Shown here: positions 33,069 to 41,173 of the stretch, in pieces | How the letters are laid out: each line of letters opens with the position of its first letter | How positions within the stretch are numbered: the first letter of the stretch is position 1 | Origin: Lactovum sp047974165 | GTDB taxonomy: Bacteria > Bacillota > Bacilli > Lactobacillales > Streptococcaceae | NCBI GenBank assembly: GCA_047974165.1 | Contig: JBKECB010000031.1 | Coordinates: forward strand, 1-43,317 | Reading direction: 5' to 3' | Length of the DNA stretch: 43,317 nt | Made by a program: the position numbers and the translations under genes | The notes under the pieces: model-generated | Seen by the model: the letters and a program-made list of their open reading frames with translations, nothing else | Told to the model about the DNA's origin: nothing | Databases searched by the model: none

Positions 33069-34376
33069 TCAAGAATCCAATCTTTCTTTATTAAGCATTC
33101 TGATAAATGGTGCATAAATTAAAACAGATGCTATAATACAGATAATCTGAGTAATTACTGCTCCAATACTTCCCGCAGTTGCAATATAAGCTGAAATAAT
33201 AGGTGGAGTTGTCCAAGGAATCATCACAACTGTTCGACCAGCAAATCCTATAATTGTCATTAGATAACCAATAGACAATGTTACCAAAGGAGTTAAAATA
33301 AAGGGAACTGCCATAATTGGATTTAGAACAATTGGAACACCAAAAATCATGGTTTCATTAATATTAAAAATTCCAGGTACAGAGGACAACTTTGTCACTT
33401 CACGATGATCTTTACGCTTGGAGAATATAATAATCGCAATTATTAATCCTAATGTAACACCCGAACCACCAACCGTTCCATAAATATCCCAAAAAGGCAT
33501 TGTTACAATATTTGGAATTTCTTTTCCAGCACTAAATGCATCCATATTTTGATTAATCGCATCTAACAACAAAGGTTCACGAACTGGCTTTATCATTTGA
33601 TTACCATGAATACCAAACATCCAAAAAGTTTGAGAGATGAACATTAAGAATAGAACTCCAGGTAAACCTTGAACAATTTTACCAAGTGGAACTTGTACCA
33701 TTGTGAAAATAGCTTGATAAGTTGAGATATTAAAAATCATCTCAAAGATAAACTCACCAACTGAAAAAATAATCAGACCAATTGCAATTGGGAAAAGAGC
33801 ACTAAAAGCAACTGAAACATTAGAAGGAACACTATCTGGCATTTTTATTTTTAACTTCTCTAATGAGGAAAGCCAACAAAATAAAGAGGTTGCTAATATT
33901 GCAGTTAACATTGCTAAAAAGAGAGAGGAGGTATCTGTATATTGTTTTGCAATCACATTTTCAACTAAAAATGTAGCTTCAGAATTTGCATCTGTAAAGT
34001 TTATAAACTTTGGAACAATTGTAATATAAGCTGAAAGCGAAAATATTGCAGGAATATAGCCTAATTTTTCATAACCTTTATTTTTTGCTAATTCCATCGA
34101 GATTAAAAAGACAATTAAAAGCGATAAAATATTATAAGAGCCATATTGAATACTCGAAAAAATTGATTTGTACTGAGCTAAAAATTCAAAACCTTCTCTT
34201 GCCGCTAGACCTGTTGTCTCATCACATAAAACGCTCTTAAATAATACAGAGAAAGCTCCAACTATAATTAAGGGGGTTAATGCTGTAAAAGCATATTTTA
34301 TTGACTGTAAGTAAATATTTCGTGCCAGTTTTCCTGAAAATTCTAACATTTTCATTTCAAAAGCTTTTTTATTCAT
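33069..34376 (-). CDS. PTS sugar transporter subunit IIC (lactose/cellobiose type)
   Basis: EIIC forms the membrane channel that imports and phosphorylates a beta-linked sugar. The 435 residues have about ten hydrophobic segments. They also have the Lac/Cel-family loop with W-M-F-G-I-H-G-N-Q (near 254) and the conserved I-N-E-T-M-I-F-G-V-P-I-V-L-N-P segment (near 336-350). No EIIA or EIIB gene lies in the window, so these must be supplied from elsewhere. GGAG precedes the start. It follows the GH1 gene by 16 nt. Confidence 0.93.
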   Translation of the reverse strand: MNKKAFEMKMLEFSGKLARNIYLQSIKYAFTALTPLIIVGAFSVLFKSVLCDETTGLAAREGFEFLAQYKSIFSSIQYGSYNILSLLIVFLISMELAKNKGYEKLGYIPAIFSLSAYITIVPKFINFTDANSEATFLVENVIAKQYTDTSSLFLAMLTAILATSLFCWLSSLEKLKIKMPDSVPSNVSVAFSALFPIAIGLIIFSVGEFIFEMIFNISTYQAIFTMVQVPLGKIVQGLPGVLFLMFISQTFWMFGIHGNQMIKPVREPLLLDAINQNMDAFSAGKEIPNIVTMPFWDIYGTVGGSGVTLGLIIAIIIFSKRKDHREVTKLSSVPGIFNINETMIFGVPIVLNPIMAVPFILTPLVTLSIGYLMTIIGFAGRTVVMIPWTTPPIISAYIATAGSIGAVITQIICIIASVLIYAPFIRMLNKERLDS

Positions 34377-34392
34377 ATTTTTCTCCTAATTT

Positions 34393-35802
34393 TTATTCAA
34401 TATCAGATAAAAAGCCTAAATCAACTTCTCTTGTTTCGATCACTTTTTTCATCCAATATCCTGATTTTTTTATTCTTCTATTTCTCGTTTTTAAATCGAG
34501 AGAAACATAACCATATCTATTCTTATATGCATTGCGCCATGACCAGTTATCAATAAATGTCCAAAGATGGTAGGCAAAACAATTACTACCTTCTTCTATT
34601 GCTTTATGAAGCCAGTATAGATGTTCCGATATAAATTCAATGCGGTAATCATCTTGAATTTGTCCCTTATCATCAAGATAATTTTCTTCATTTTCAACTC
34701 CCATTCCATTTTCTGAAACATACCAGGGGATATTATTATAGTCATTTTTTACACGCATGGCCAAGTCATACAAGGCCTTAGGATAAATTTCCCAGCCACG
34801 ATGCTTATTTTGTCGAGACTTTGGCATTATAAACTCTTGATAGAGATGCTCTGGCCCCCATGGAATTTCTGGATTTTTCATAAAAGGAACTGCCTTTACT
34901 CGCTCAGGACGATAGTAATTCACTCCGATAAAATCAACTTTTCCTGATTTTATCAACTCCAAGTCCCCTTCAATTATTGGTAATTCATAATTACAAACTT
35001 TCACCAAATCAAAGTATTCTTGAGAAATCTCTCCTTTAACAACAGGGTCCATAAAACTTCTATTTTTAATTAAGTCTGCATATAAGCTTGCCTTTACATC
35101 TCCAGCATTTTTAGGATCTCTTGCATAAGGAACCATGCAATCAAGTACAATCCCAATTTCTGACTTATAATTATATTTTTGAAAAATATCACAGACTTTT
35201 TTATGAGCCATCAAAACGTGATGTGTTACAATAAAATGCTTTTCTAAACTATACTCACAAGGAAGCATAGCTGAGCGTAAATACATTCCACTTACATAGC
35301 TATAAGGTTCATTAAATGTAATCCACTTATCAACCAAATGACTTAAGTTATCAAAACAAACTTTTGCATAATCTACAAATAAGTCAACAACTTTCCGAGA
35401 ATAAAAACCCTCATAGTTTTCATGTAAGACTAAAGGCATATCAAAATGTGACAAACCAACAAAAACTTGAATCCCAGCATCTTTAAAAGCTTGAAAGTAG
35501 GTCGAATAAAAGTCTAAGCCTTCTTGATTAATTTCAGCTACCTCAAAGTTTTTAATAATACGTGCCCATTGAATAGATGTCCTAATTGACTCTAAACCTA
35601 TTTCTTTTGCAATCGCAACATCTTCTTGAAAACGACGAAGAGTATCTGTCGTAATTTTCGGTCCAATATTATCCCAGAAAGAGTTTGGGTCTTCCAAGTA
35701 GTACTTATCCCAGTTTGTTTCTTGCATATTTGTATTTCCCTCTGTTTGAGGGCCACTCATTGCTGTACCAAAGCTGAAATTTTTATCAAATTTAATTTTC
35801 AT
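34393..35802 (-). CDS. Glycoside hydrolase family 1, 6-phospho-beta-glucosidase type
   Basis: The enzyme cleaves phosphorylated beta-glucosides imported by the PTS. The 469 residues match GH1. Q-T-E-G lies near 19-22, the acid/base Glu165 is in F-N-E-P, and the nucleophile Glu364 is in V-S-E-N-G. Phospho-sugar enzymes carry S-x6-K-x-Y near the C-terminus (Ser428, Lys435, Tyr437 in lactococcal LacG). Here Ser421 and Tyr430 are kept, but the Lys position is Asn428, with Lys at 427. The Ser argues for a phosphorylated substrate, while the change may alter preference. AAGG precedes the ATG. It is the first gene of the sugar operon. Confidence 0.9.
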   Translation of the reverse strand: MKIKFDKNFSFGTAMSGPQTEGNTNMQETNWDKYYLEDPNSFWDNIGPKITTDTLRRFQEDVAIAKEIGLESIRTSIQWARIIKNFEVAEINQEGLDFYSTYFQAFKDAGIQVFVGLSHFDMPLVLHENYEGFYSRKVVDLFVDYAKVCFDNLSHLVDKWITFNEPYSYVSGMYLRSAMLPCEYSLEKHFIVTHHVLMAHKKVCDIFQKYNYKSEIGIVLDCMVPYARDPKNAGDVKASLYADLIKNRSFMDPVVKGEISQEYFDLVKVCNYELPIIEGDLELIKSGKVDFIGVNYYRPERVKAVPFMKNPEIPWGPEHLYQEFIMPKSRQNKHRGWEIYPKALYDLAMRVKNDYNNIPWYVSENGMGVENEENYLDDKGQIQDDYRIEFISEHLYWLHKAIEEGSNCFAYHLWTFIDNWSWRNAYKNRYGYVSLDLKTRNRRIKKSGYWMKKVIETREVDLGFLSDIE

Positions 35803-35845
35803 TTTTTCCTTTCATCAACTAATCTAAGTATCCGTTTTCATTTTT

Positions 35846-35851
35846 ATTATA
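35846..35851 (-). promoter_or_regulatory. -10 box of the bgl-PTS-gnd-gntK operon
   Basis: TATAAT lies about 44 nt before the GH1 ATG. The hexamer 17 nt upstream (CTAAAA) is a poor -35, which fits dependence on an activator. Confidence 0.55.
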
Positions 35852-35884
35852 TAATAATTTCAGAAGATTTTTAGTCCTAGTTAG

Positions 35885-35898
35885 CGTACAAATGTACG
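35885..35898. promoter_or_regulatory. Palindrome CGTACAAATGTACG, candidate regulator site
   Basis: CGTACA and TGTACG form a perfect 6-bp inverted repeat with a 2-bp centre. It lies about 50 nt upstream of the predicted GH1 transcription start and next to the regulator gene's terminator. Location and symmetry suit an operator for the adjacent RpiR-type protein or an activator. The assignment is inference. Confidence 0.5.
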
Positions 35899-35903
35899 AT
35901 AAA

Positions 35904-35926
35904 AAAGAAGAGAAATTCTCTTCTTT
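35904..35926 (-). terminator. Terminator of the rpiR-type gene
   Basis: AAAGAAGAGA pairs with TCTCTTCTTT across a 3-nt loop and is followed by T residues. The stem overlaps the stop codon of the regulator. Confidence 0.85.
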
Positions 35927-36641
35927 AACTTTCTTCTAATCTTGAAATTAATGTAATAATTGCAAGAAAGCAACTAATATTTAGTTCATTTTGAATGGAA
36001 TCATTTACCTTTAAATCTTCTGTATGTGCGATTGAATAAGTACTTAATTTTTCAACTCTTGAATTTTTTTTCGTTATTGAAATAACATTTTTATCTTTTA
36101 GCTGACTCGCTACAGAAACGGCTGAGTGCGTTTCTCCTGTATTACTAATAATAATACAAGTCTCTACCTTTTTAATAATAGAGATATAACCTGCTTCATT
36201 ACTACAAAAAGTATTAATACCTGAACGAATCAAAAGTCTCTCTAAATACTTGGCGAATAAGTAAGAGGCTCCTGTACCAAATAAATAAATTGTATCTGCT
36301 GTCTTTATGATTTTCAAAATTTCATCTAAATTTGAAAAATCAATATGATTCATTTTATTTATAATATCAGTATTGACTTGTTGTTTATAAATCAGGTCAA
36401 AATTTGTAGAATATTCGATTAATAAATGCTTAACCTCTGTAAATCCACTGGCACCCATTTTTTTACAATATCTATTAACCGTTGTATTTGAGCAATAACA
36501 ATTCTTTCCTATTTCTTCAATCGTTACTTCTTGAATACGATGAATATTACGAATAATATACTGATGGACATCTTTTTGACTATCCGATAAATCTTGATAA
36601 GCAGCCCCTGATTTTATTCTTTCATATATTTTTATTGACAT
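35925..36641 (-). CDS. MurR/RpiR family transcriptional regulator
   Basis: These regulators pair an N-terminal helix-turn-helix with a SIS domain that binds a phosphosugar. The 238 residues show the HTH region (about 1-80, with C-S-N-T-T-V-N-R-Y-C-K-K near 48-59) and a SIS domain with Y-L-F-G-T-G-A-S near 122-129 and I-I-S-N-T-G-E-T near 168-175. It lies directly upstream of and co-oriented with the GH1-PTS genes, separated by its own terminator, and probably controls them. An extended -10 (TGATAAAAT) lies 10 nt before the ATG. Confidence 0.92.
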   Translation of the reverse strand: MSIKIYERIKSGAAYQDLSDSQKDVHQYIIRNIHRIQEVTIEEIGKNCYCSNTTVNRYCKKMGASGFTEVKHLLIEYSTNFDLIYKQQVNTDIINKMNHIDFSNLDEILKIIKTADTIYLFGTGASYLFAKYLERLLIRSGINTFCSNEAGYISIIKKVETCIIISNTGETHSAVSVASQLKDKNVISITKKNSRVEKLSTYSIAHTEDLKVNDSIQNELNISCFLAIITLISRLEES

Positions 36642-36651
36642 AGTTCTCTCT

Positions 36652-36660
36652 ATTTTATCA
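36652..36660 (-). promoter_or_regulatory. Extended -10 of the rpiR-type gene
   Basis: TGATAAAAT ends 10 nt before the ATG, so the leader would be only about 3 nt. It directly follows the ribosomal-protein terminator. Confidence 0.5.
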
Positions 36661-36667
36661 TAAAATA

Positions 36668-36692
36668 AAAAAGTACTGAACTCGTCAATACT
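36668..36692 (-). terminator. rpsF-ssb-rpsR terminator
   Basis: AAAGTATTGA and TCAGTACTTT pair (one G-U) across a short loop, then TTTTTT. It lies 10 nt after the rpsR stop codon. Confidence 0.8.
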
Positions 36693-36702
36693 TTCTTAAT
36701 TT

Positions 36703-36948
36703 TTAATTATCTTGATCAGCAACGAATGGAAGTAAAGCCATTACACGTGCACGTTTGATTGCTGAAACAACTTTACGTTGATTTTTTGCTGATGTTCCTG
36801 TCACACGACGTGGCAAGATTTTTCCACGTTCTGAGATAAAACGGGAAAGTAATTCAGTATCTTTATAATCAACATGTTCAATTTTATTAGTTGCAATAAA
36901 ATCAACTTTTTTACGACGTTTAAAGCCGCGGCGTTTATCAAATGCCAT
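36703..36948 (-). CDS. rpsR: Ribosomal protein bS18
   Basis: bS18 is a 30S platform protein that binds with bS6. The 81 residues include the typical R-R-K-K-V-D-F near 11-17, D-Y-K-D-T-E-L-L near 28-35 and I-L-P-R-R-V-T-G-T near 45-53. GGAGAA precedes the ATG. It is the last gene of the conserved rpsF-ssb-rpsR operon. Confidence 0.98.
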   Translation of the reverse strand: MAFDKRRGFKRRKKVDFIATNKIEHVDYKDTELLSRFISERGKILPRRVTGTSAKNQRKVVSAIKRARVMALLPFVADQDN

Positions 36949-36972
36949 TTGTATTCTCCTTAATTAGTAGTA

Positions 36973-37455
36973 TTAAAACGGTAAGTCGTCATCTGAGATT
37001 TCCATAGGCTGACCTGATGAAAATGGATCTGTATCTCTAGCAAAACTTGGTTTAGAATCTTCAACAGATCGTGTTGGAGATTGGAAAGACTGTTCTTCAG
37101 GATAATCTGATCTGGACAACCCTGTTTCACGATTTGCTCTGCTTTCTAACATTTGAAAATTCTCTGCCAGAACTTCAGTTACATAAACTCTTTGTCCTTG
37201 CTGATTTTCATAATTTCTTGTTTGAATAGAACCGGTAACTCCAATGAGATTTCCTTTTTTAGCCCATTTTGCCAAATTTTCTGCAAACTGACGCCAAATA
37301 ACACAGGTTATAAAATCTGCTTCACGTTCACCCGCAGCATTCTTAAATCTACGACTTACAGCAATTGTAAATGTTGCAACTGCTGTGTTTTGTCCGGTAT
37401 AACGAAGTTCAGGGTCTTTTGTTAGGCGTCCAACAAGTGTTACGTTATTAATCAT
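36973..37455 (-). CDS. ssb: Single-stranded DNA-binding protein
   Basis: SSB coats single-stranded DNA in replication and repair. The 160 residues show the OB fold (M-I-N-N-V-T-L-V-G-R-L at the start, F-I-T-C-V-I-W-R near 48-55), a disordered linker (about 110-150) and the acidic tip D-D-D-L-P-F that recruits partner proteins. It is embedded between rpsF and rpsR, 8 nt after rpsF. Confidence 0.98.
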   Translation of the reverse strand: MINNVTLVGRLTKDPELRYTGQNTAVATFTIAVSRRFKNAAGEREADFITCVIWRQFAENLAKWAKKGNLIGVTGSIQTRNYENQQGQRVYVTEVLAENFQMLESRANRETGLSRSDYPEEQSFQSPTRSVEDSKPSFARDTDPFSSGQPMEISDDDLPF

Positions 37456-37463
37456 AGCTTACC

Positions 37464-37874
37464 TTATTCTGCTTCGACAGTTACTTCAGCAACTTCTTTT
37501 ACATCTTGGTCAGATGGCTCAGTTGCTTCAACTGCTTTTGCTTCTGAACGACGTGATGACTTTGGCGCACGTGGGGCAACAAACTCATCAACCACTACAA
37601 ACATTTGACGTAAAATATCTGAATTGATACTTGCCAAACGGTCAAATTCACTTAATGCTGCTGCATTTGTTTCAGCTTCAAGATTTACAATATGGTAAAT
37701 TCCTTCTTTAAAATCTTGAATTTCATAAGCCAAGCGACGCTTCTCCCAAGTTTTTGACTCAACGATAGTTGCTCCGTTGTCTGTCAATACCTTATCAAAG
37801 CGCTCTACTAAAGCTGTTTTTGCGACATCATCAATGTTTGGACGAATGATATAAAGTAATTCGTATTTAGTCAT
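37464..37874 (-). CDS. rpsF: Ribosomal protein bS6 with extended acidic tail
   Basis: bS6 is a 30S protein that pairs with bS18. Residues 1-96 are the standard fold (Y-E-L-L-Y-I-I-R-P at the start, Y-E-I-Q-D-F-K-E-G-I-Y near 50-60). The chain then continues for about 40 residues: a basic patch (P-R-A-P-K-S-S-R-R) followed by an acidic Glu/Val/Ala-rich tail, for 136 in total against about 96 in streptococci. AGGAGG precedes the ATG. It starts the operon, behind a structured leader. Confidence 0.97.
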   Translation of the reverse strand: MTKYELLYIIRPNIDDVAKTALVERFDKVLTDNGATIVESKTWEKRRLAYEIQDFKEGIYHIVNLEAETNAAALSEFDRLASINSDILRQMFVVVDEFVAPRAPKSSRRSEAKAVEATEPSDQDVKEVAEVTVEAE

Positions 37875-37945
37875 TGTTGATTTCCTCCTTTTGGTCTAAT
37901 GTCGTATAATCTGTGTTATACGAAAGTGAGGGTTACTCACAGTCT
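37875..37945 (-). promoter_or_regulatory. Structured rpsF leader, possible S6:S18 autoregulatory site
   Basis: Two hairpins lie in the leader: GTGAG/CTCAC with a 5-nt loop (37940-37926) and CGTATAA/TTATACG with a 6-nt loop (37922-37903). The Shine-Dalgarno follows. Bacterial rpsF leaders often carry an RNA element bound by the S6:S18 pair. This leader is in the right place, but I could not confirm the consensus. Confidence 0.5.
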
Positions 37946-37948
37946 TTA

Positions 37949-37977
37949 ATTCTAACAGATTTCTAGTAAAATTGCAA
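37949..37977 (-). promoter_or_regulatory. rpsF operon promoter
   Basis: TTGCAA (37977-37972) and TAGAAT (37954-37949) are separated by 17 nt, with an extended TG before the -10. Confidence 0.8.
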
Positions 37978-38005
37978 CTATTTTAATTCATTTATTAATT
38001 AAAAA

Positions 38006-38029
38006 TCCTAATAGAAAAATCTATTAGGA
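38006..38029 (-). terminator. thrS terminator
   Basis: TCCTAATAG pairs with CTATTAGGA around AAAAAT and is followed by a T-rich stretch, 8 nt after the thrS stop codon. Confidence 0.85.
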
Positions 38030-38037
38030 AAATATTT

Positions 38038-39981
38038 TTAATCTTTACGGCTTTTACTTTCAATATCCACTAAGATTTCAGAAAGAAAGTCCTCGAAAGC
38101 TAAAACTTTTGTTTCCTCTGAACCATAGCGACGGATATTAACAGTTCCATTTTCAACTTCCTTATCTCCAAGAACAATCTGATAAGGAATTTTTGAGGTC
38201 TGTGACTGACGAATCTTATAACCCATCTTTTCATTACTATCATCCACTTTTACACGTAAGCCTTTTTCTTCAAGCTTCTTTGCAAGCTCCCAAGCCTTAT
38301 CTCCATGTACCTTATTACTTACAGGGATGATTGTTGCTTGAGTTGGTGCAAGCCAGGTTGGAAATGCTCCCTTATAAACTTCAATCAAGTATGAAATAAA
38401 ACGCTCCAGAGTTGAAATCACTCCACGATGAATCATCACGGGACGATGCTTTTCACCATCTGACCCAACATAGTTTATATCAAAGTTTTCAGGATTTAAG
38501 AAATCAAGCTGAATTGTTGATAAAGTTTCTTCATTTCCAAGTGCTGTTTTTACTTGAATGTCAAGTTTTGGCCCATAGAAAGCTGCTTCTCCTTCAGCTT
38601 CAATATAATCCAGATTTAAATCATCTAAAGTCGCTTTTAACATCGCTTGTGAGTTTTCCCACATCGCATCGTCGGGATAATACTTAACCGTATCCTTAGG
38701 ATCACGTAAGCTTAAGCGGAAACTATAATCATTAATCCCAAAGTCACGATACATATCCATAATCAGTTGTAAAATTTTCCCAAACTCTTCTTGAATTTGT
38801 TCTGGCATTACAAAAGTATGGCCATCATTAAGCTGCATCACACGAACACGCTGAAGACCTGACAAGGCTCCTGATTTTTCATAACGGTGCATTGTTCCAA
38901 ACTCAGCAATACGGATAGGTAGCTCACGATAACTATGTACATGGTGTTTGTAAATCGCAATATGTGATGGGCAGTTCATTGGACGTAGCTCAAGTTCTTC
39001 TCCTTCACCCATATCCATTGGTGGAAACATATCCTCATGATAATGCTGCCAGTGACCTGATTGCTTATAAGTATTCAGATTCATCAAGTTAGGGGTATTG
39101 ACATGCTGATAACCTGCTGAGATTTCTTGATCCTCTACATAGCGTTGGATAATACGACGGATTGTTGCACCATCTGGCAGCCAATAAGCAAGACCAGCAC
39201 CAAGTGAAGCATCTGTAAAGAAAATATCTAATTCACGGCCAAGTTTACGATGGTCACGTTCTTTTGCTTCCTCACGAGCTTTAAGGTTATTTTCTAAATC
39301 CTCTTTATTAAACCAAGAAGTTCCATAGACACGTTGCATCATTGTATTATCTGAGTTTCCACGCCAATAAGCACCTGCTACATTTAAAAGTTTAAAGAAT
39401 TTAATATTTCCAGTTGCTGGAACATGAGGTCCACGACAAAGGTCAACATACTCACCTTGAGTATAAATTGTTAAACCACCCTCATCTTCATTATGTTCTT
39501 CAATCAACTCTAATTTGTATGGGTCATTTTTAAACAGTTCTTTTGCCTCAGCTTTTGAAACTTCCTGACGAATAGACGGATAATTTTCCTTGACAATCTT
39601 ATACATCTCATCTTCAATCATTTGTAAGTCTTCATTACTAATTTGCTGTCCTTCACCATTATCTGTATCGTAATAAAAGCCATTTTCAATAGCTGGTCCT
39701 ACACCTAAACAAATATTTGGAAACTTTCTACGTGCTGCCTGTGCAAAAAGATGTGCTGTCGAATGACGTAAAAGATCAAAAGCAGCTTCATGTCCTTCTG
39801 TCACAATCTCAAGCGAAGCATCTTCTTCAATTGGACGACTTGTATCTATTAATTTACCATTTACTTTTCCAGCTAAAGCTTTTTTAGCTAATGATGGAGA
39901 AATTGATTTTGCAATTTCAACAGTTGAAATTCCAGATTCAAATTCTTTAACAGAACCATCTGGAAATGTAATTTTAATCAT
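38038..39981 (-). CDS. thrS: Threonyl-tRNA synthetase
   Basis: ThrS charges tRNA-Thr and edits Ser-tRNA-Thr. The 647 residues are full length: TGS domain (about 1-63), editing domain with H-S-T-A-H-L near 73-78 and C-x-G-P-H-x-P near 183-189, and the class II core with the zinc ligand Cys in R-P-M-N-C-P-S-H near 333-340. The C-terminal anticodon-binding domain spans about 545-640. GAGGGGG precedes the ATG. It is monocistronic behind a T-box leader. Confidence 0.99.
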   Translation of the reverse strand: MIKITFPDGSVKEFESGISTVEIAKSISPSLAKKALAGKVNGKLIDTSRPIEEDASLEIVTEGHEAAFDLLRHSTAHLFAQAARRKFPNICLGVGPAIENGFYYDTDNGEGQQISNEDLQMIEDEMYKIVKENYPSIRQEVSKAEAKELFKNDPYKLELIEEHNEDEGGLTIYTQGEYVDLCRGPHVPATGNIKFFKLLNVAGAYWRGNSDNTMMQRVYGTSWFNKEDLENNLKAREEAKERDHRKLGRELDIFFTDASLGAGLAYWLPDGATIRRIIQRYVEDQEISAGYQHVNTPNLMNLNTYKQSGHWQHYHEDMFPPMDMGEGEELELRPMNCPSHIAIYKHHVHSYRELPIRIAEFGTMHRYEKSGALSGLQRVRVMQLNDGHTFVMPEQIQEEFGKILQLIMDMYRDFGINDYSFRLSLRDPKDTVKYYPDDAMWENSQAMLKATLDDLNLDYIEAEGEAAFYGPKLDIQVKTALGNEETLSTIQLDFLNPENFDINYVGSDGEKHRPVMIHRGVISTLERFISYLIEVYKGAFPTWLAPTQATIIPVSNKVHGDKAWELAKKLEEKGLRVKVDDSNEKMGYKIRQSQTSKIPYQIVLGDKEVENGTVNIRRYGSEETKVLAFEDFLSEILVDIESKSRKD

Positions 39982-40008
39982 AAATTACCCCCTCTTTTTA
40001 CTGAAAAT

Positions 40009-40224
40009 AAAAAAGTAGTGTCCTTAAAAGGACGCTACTACGTGTTACCACCTTTATTTATCTTACCTATAAGTTACTGATAAGAACTTCTCTTCAGCGT
40101 AACCTGCTGGACTGGCCAAATGTTTACACTTGGAATACTAGAGTAGTATTGATAATATTCACTTATAAGCTTCCATCAAATGCTTACTTTCTCTAAAGTT
40201 TCCTATCACAACGTGTCTCTAATT
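40009..40224 (-). promoter_or_regulatory. T-box leader (tRNA-Thr) of thrS
   Basis: The T-box core AAATAAAGGTGGTAACACG (40059-40041) is followed by a strong terminator: AGTAGCGTCCTT pairs with AAGGACACTACT, then TTTTTT. The 160 nt upstream can hold Stem I. ACT triplets in AATACTACTC are candidate Thr specifiers; I did not settle which. Uncharged tRNA-Thr would stabilise the antiterminator and allow thrS transcription. Confidence 0.92.
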
Positions 40225-40230
40225 TTTAAT

Positions 40231-40259
40231 ATTTTAACCTTTATTTTATTATTTGTCAA
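40231..40259 (-). promoter_or_regulatory. thrS promoter
   Basis: A consensus TTGACA (40259-40254) and TAAAAT (40236-40231) are separated by exactly 17 nt. This is the strongest promoter in the window. Confidence 0.9.
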
Positions 40260-40294
40260 GTTAAAAGGAAACTAAAAATCTCGTAATATTTTAC

Positions 40295-41164
40295 TTAAGA
40301 TTCACCGTATAGCTCCTCCATCACTCGACGGCCTGTTTCAGTTTGAGCAAGTCCCCCATCAGCTGTTTCTCTATAAATTGAAGGTAGGTTACGGCCCACC
40401 TGATTCATCACAGAGACAACCTCATCAGCTGTAAAGATAATCTCTACACCTGCCAAGGCCATATCTGCTGAAACTAAAGCTTGTGATGACCCTAAGGCAT
40501 TACGATGCACACAAGGCACTTCTACAAGTCCAGCTACTGGATCACAAATTAAACCTAACATATTTTGAAGAGTTAGACCAATTGCTTGAGCTGCTTGATC
40601 AATTGTTCCACCTGCTGCAATCACAGATGCTGCGGCAGCCATTGCAGCAGCCGATCCTACCTCAGCTTGACAGCCTCCTTCTGCTCCTGAAATTGTTGCA
40701 TTATTTGCAATAGCCAAGCCAAAAGCTCCTGCTGTAAAGAGAAAACTTATCTCTTCTTCATGAGAAAGCTTTAACTTTTCACGAATAGCCATTAAAACAC
40801 CTGGTAGAGTTCCAGCTGAACCAGCAGTAGGAGTAGCACAAATCAAACCCATTTGTGCATTTACCTCATTCGTTGCAATAGCATTTCGAACTGCTTTCAT
40901 AAGCTCATTACCTGAAAGTGACTTCCCTGTCTTCATATAATTATCAAGTTTTAAAGCATCACCACCTGTCAAGCCTGTCATAGACTTCTTACCTTGAAGA
41001 CCTTTTTCGATAGAATCTTTCATAACAGAAAGGTTTCGCTCCATCAAAGAAATAATTTCCTCTCGACTTTTTCCTGTAACTTCAATCTCTGTCTGAATGG
41101 CTAACTCAGCAATCGATCCAATTTCCTTTGCTTGTTCTACAAGCTCTGCAATATTACGATACAT
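40295..41164 (-). CDS. sdaAA: L-serine dehydratase, alpha subunit
   Basis: This is the catalytic subunit of the [4Fe-4S] enzyme deaminating L-serine to pyruvate and ammonia. The 289 residues show the cluster region: T-P-T-A-G-S-A-G-T near 111-119, A-E-G-G-C-Q-A-E-V-G-S-A near 160-171 and I-C-D-P-V-A-G-L-V-E-V-P-C near 210-222. The Cys residues in these segments are the likely ligands. It lies 9 nt after the beta subunit gene. Confidence 0.96.
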   Translation of the reverse strand: MYRNIAELVEQAKEIGSIAELAIQTEIEVTGKSREEIISLMERNLSVMKDSIEKGLQGKKSMTGLTGGDALKLDNYMKTGKSLSGNELMKAVRNAIATNEVNAQMGLICATPTAGSAGTLPGVLMAIREKLKLSHEEEISFLFTAGAFGLAIANNATISGAEGGCQAEVGSAAAMAAAASVIAAGGTIDQAAQAIGLTLQNMLGLICDPVAGLVEVPCVHRNALGSSQALVSADMALAGVEIIFTADEVVSVMNQVGRNLPSIYRETADGGLAQTETGRRVMEELYGES

Positions 41165-41173
41165 TTGATTTCC

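Noticed and set aside
30576..36641. Plain cellobiose operon
   Set aside because: This would not explain gluconokinase and 6-phosphogluconate dehydrogenase in the same transcript, and no EIIA or EIIB is present. It is kept only as the fallback to the cellobionate idea.
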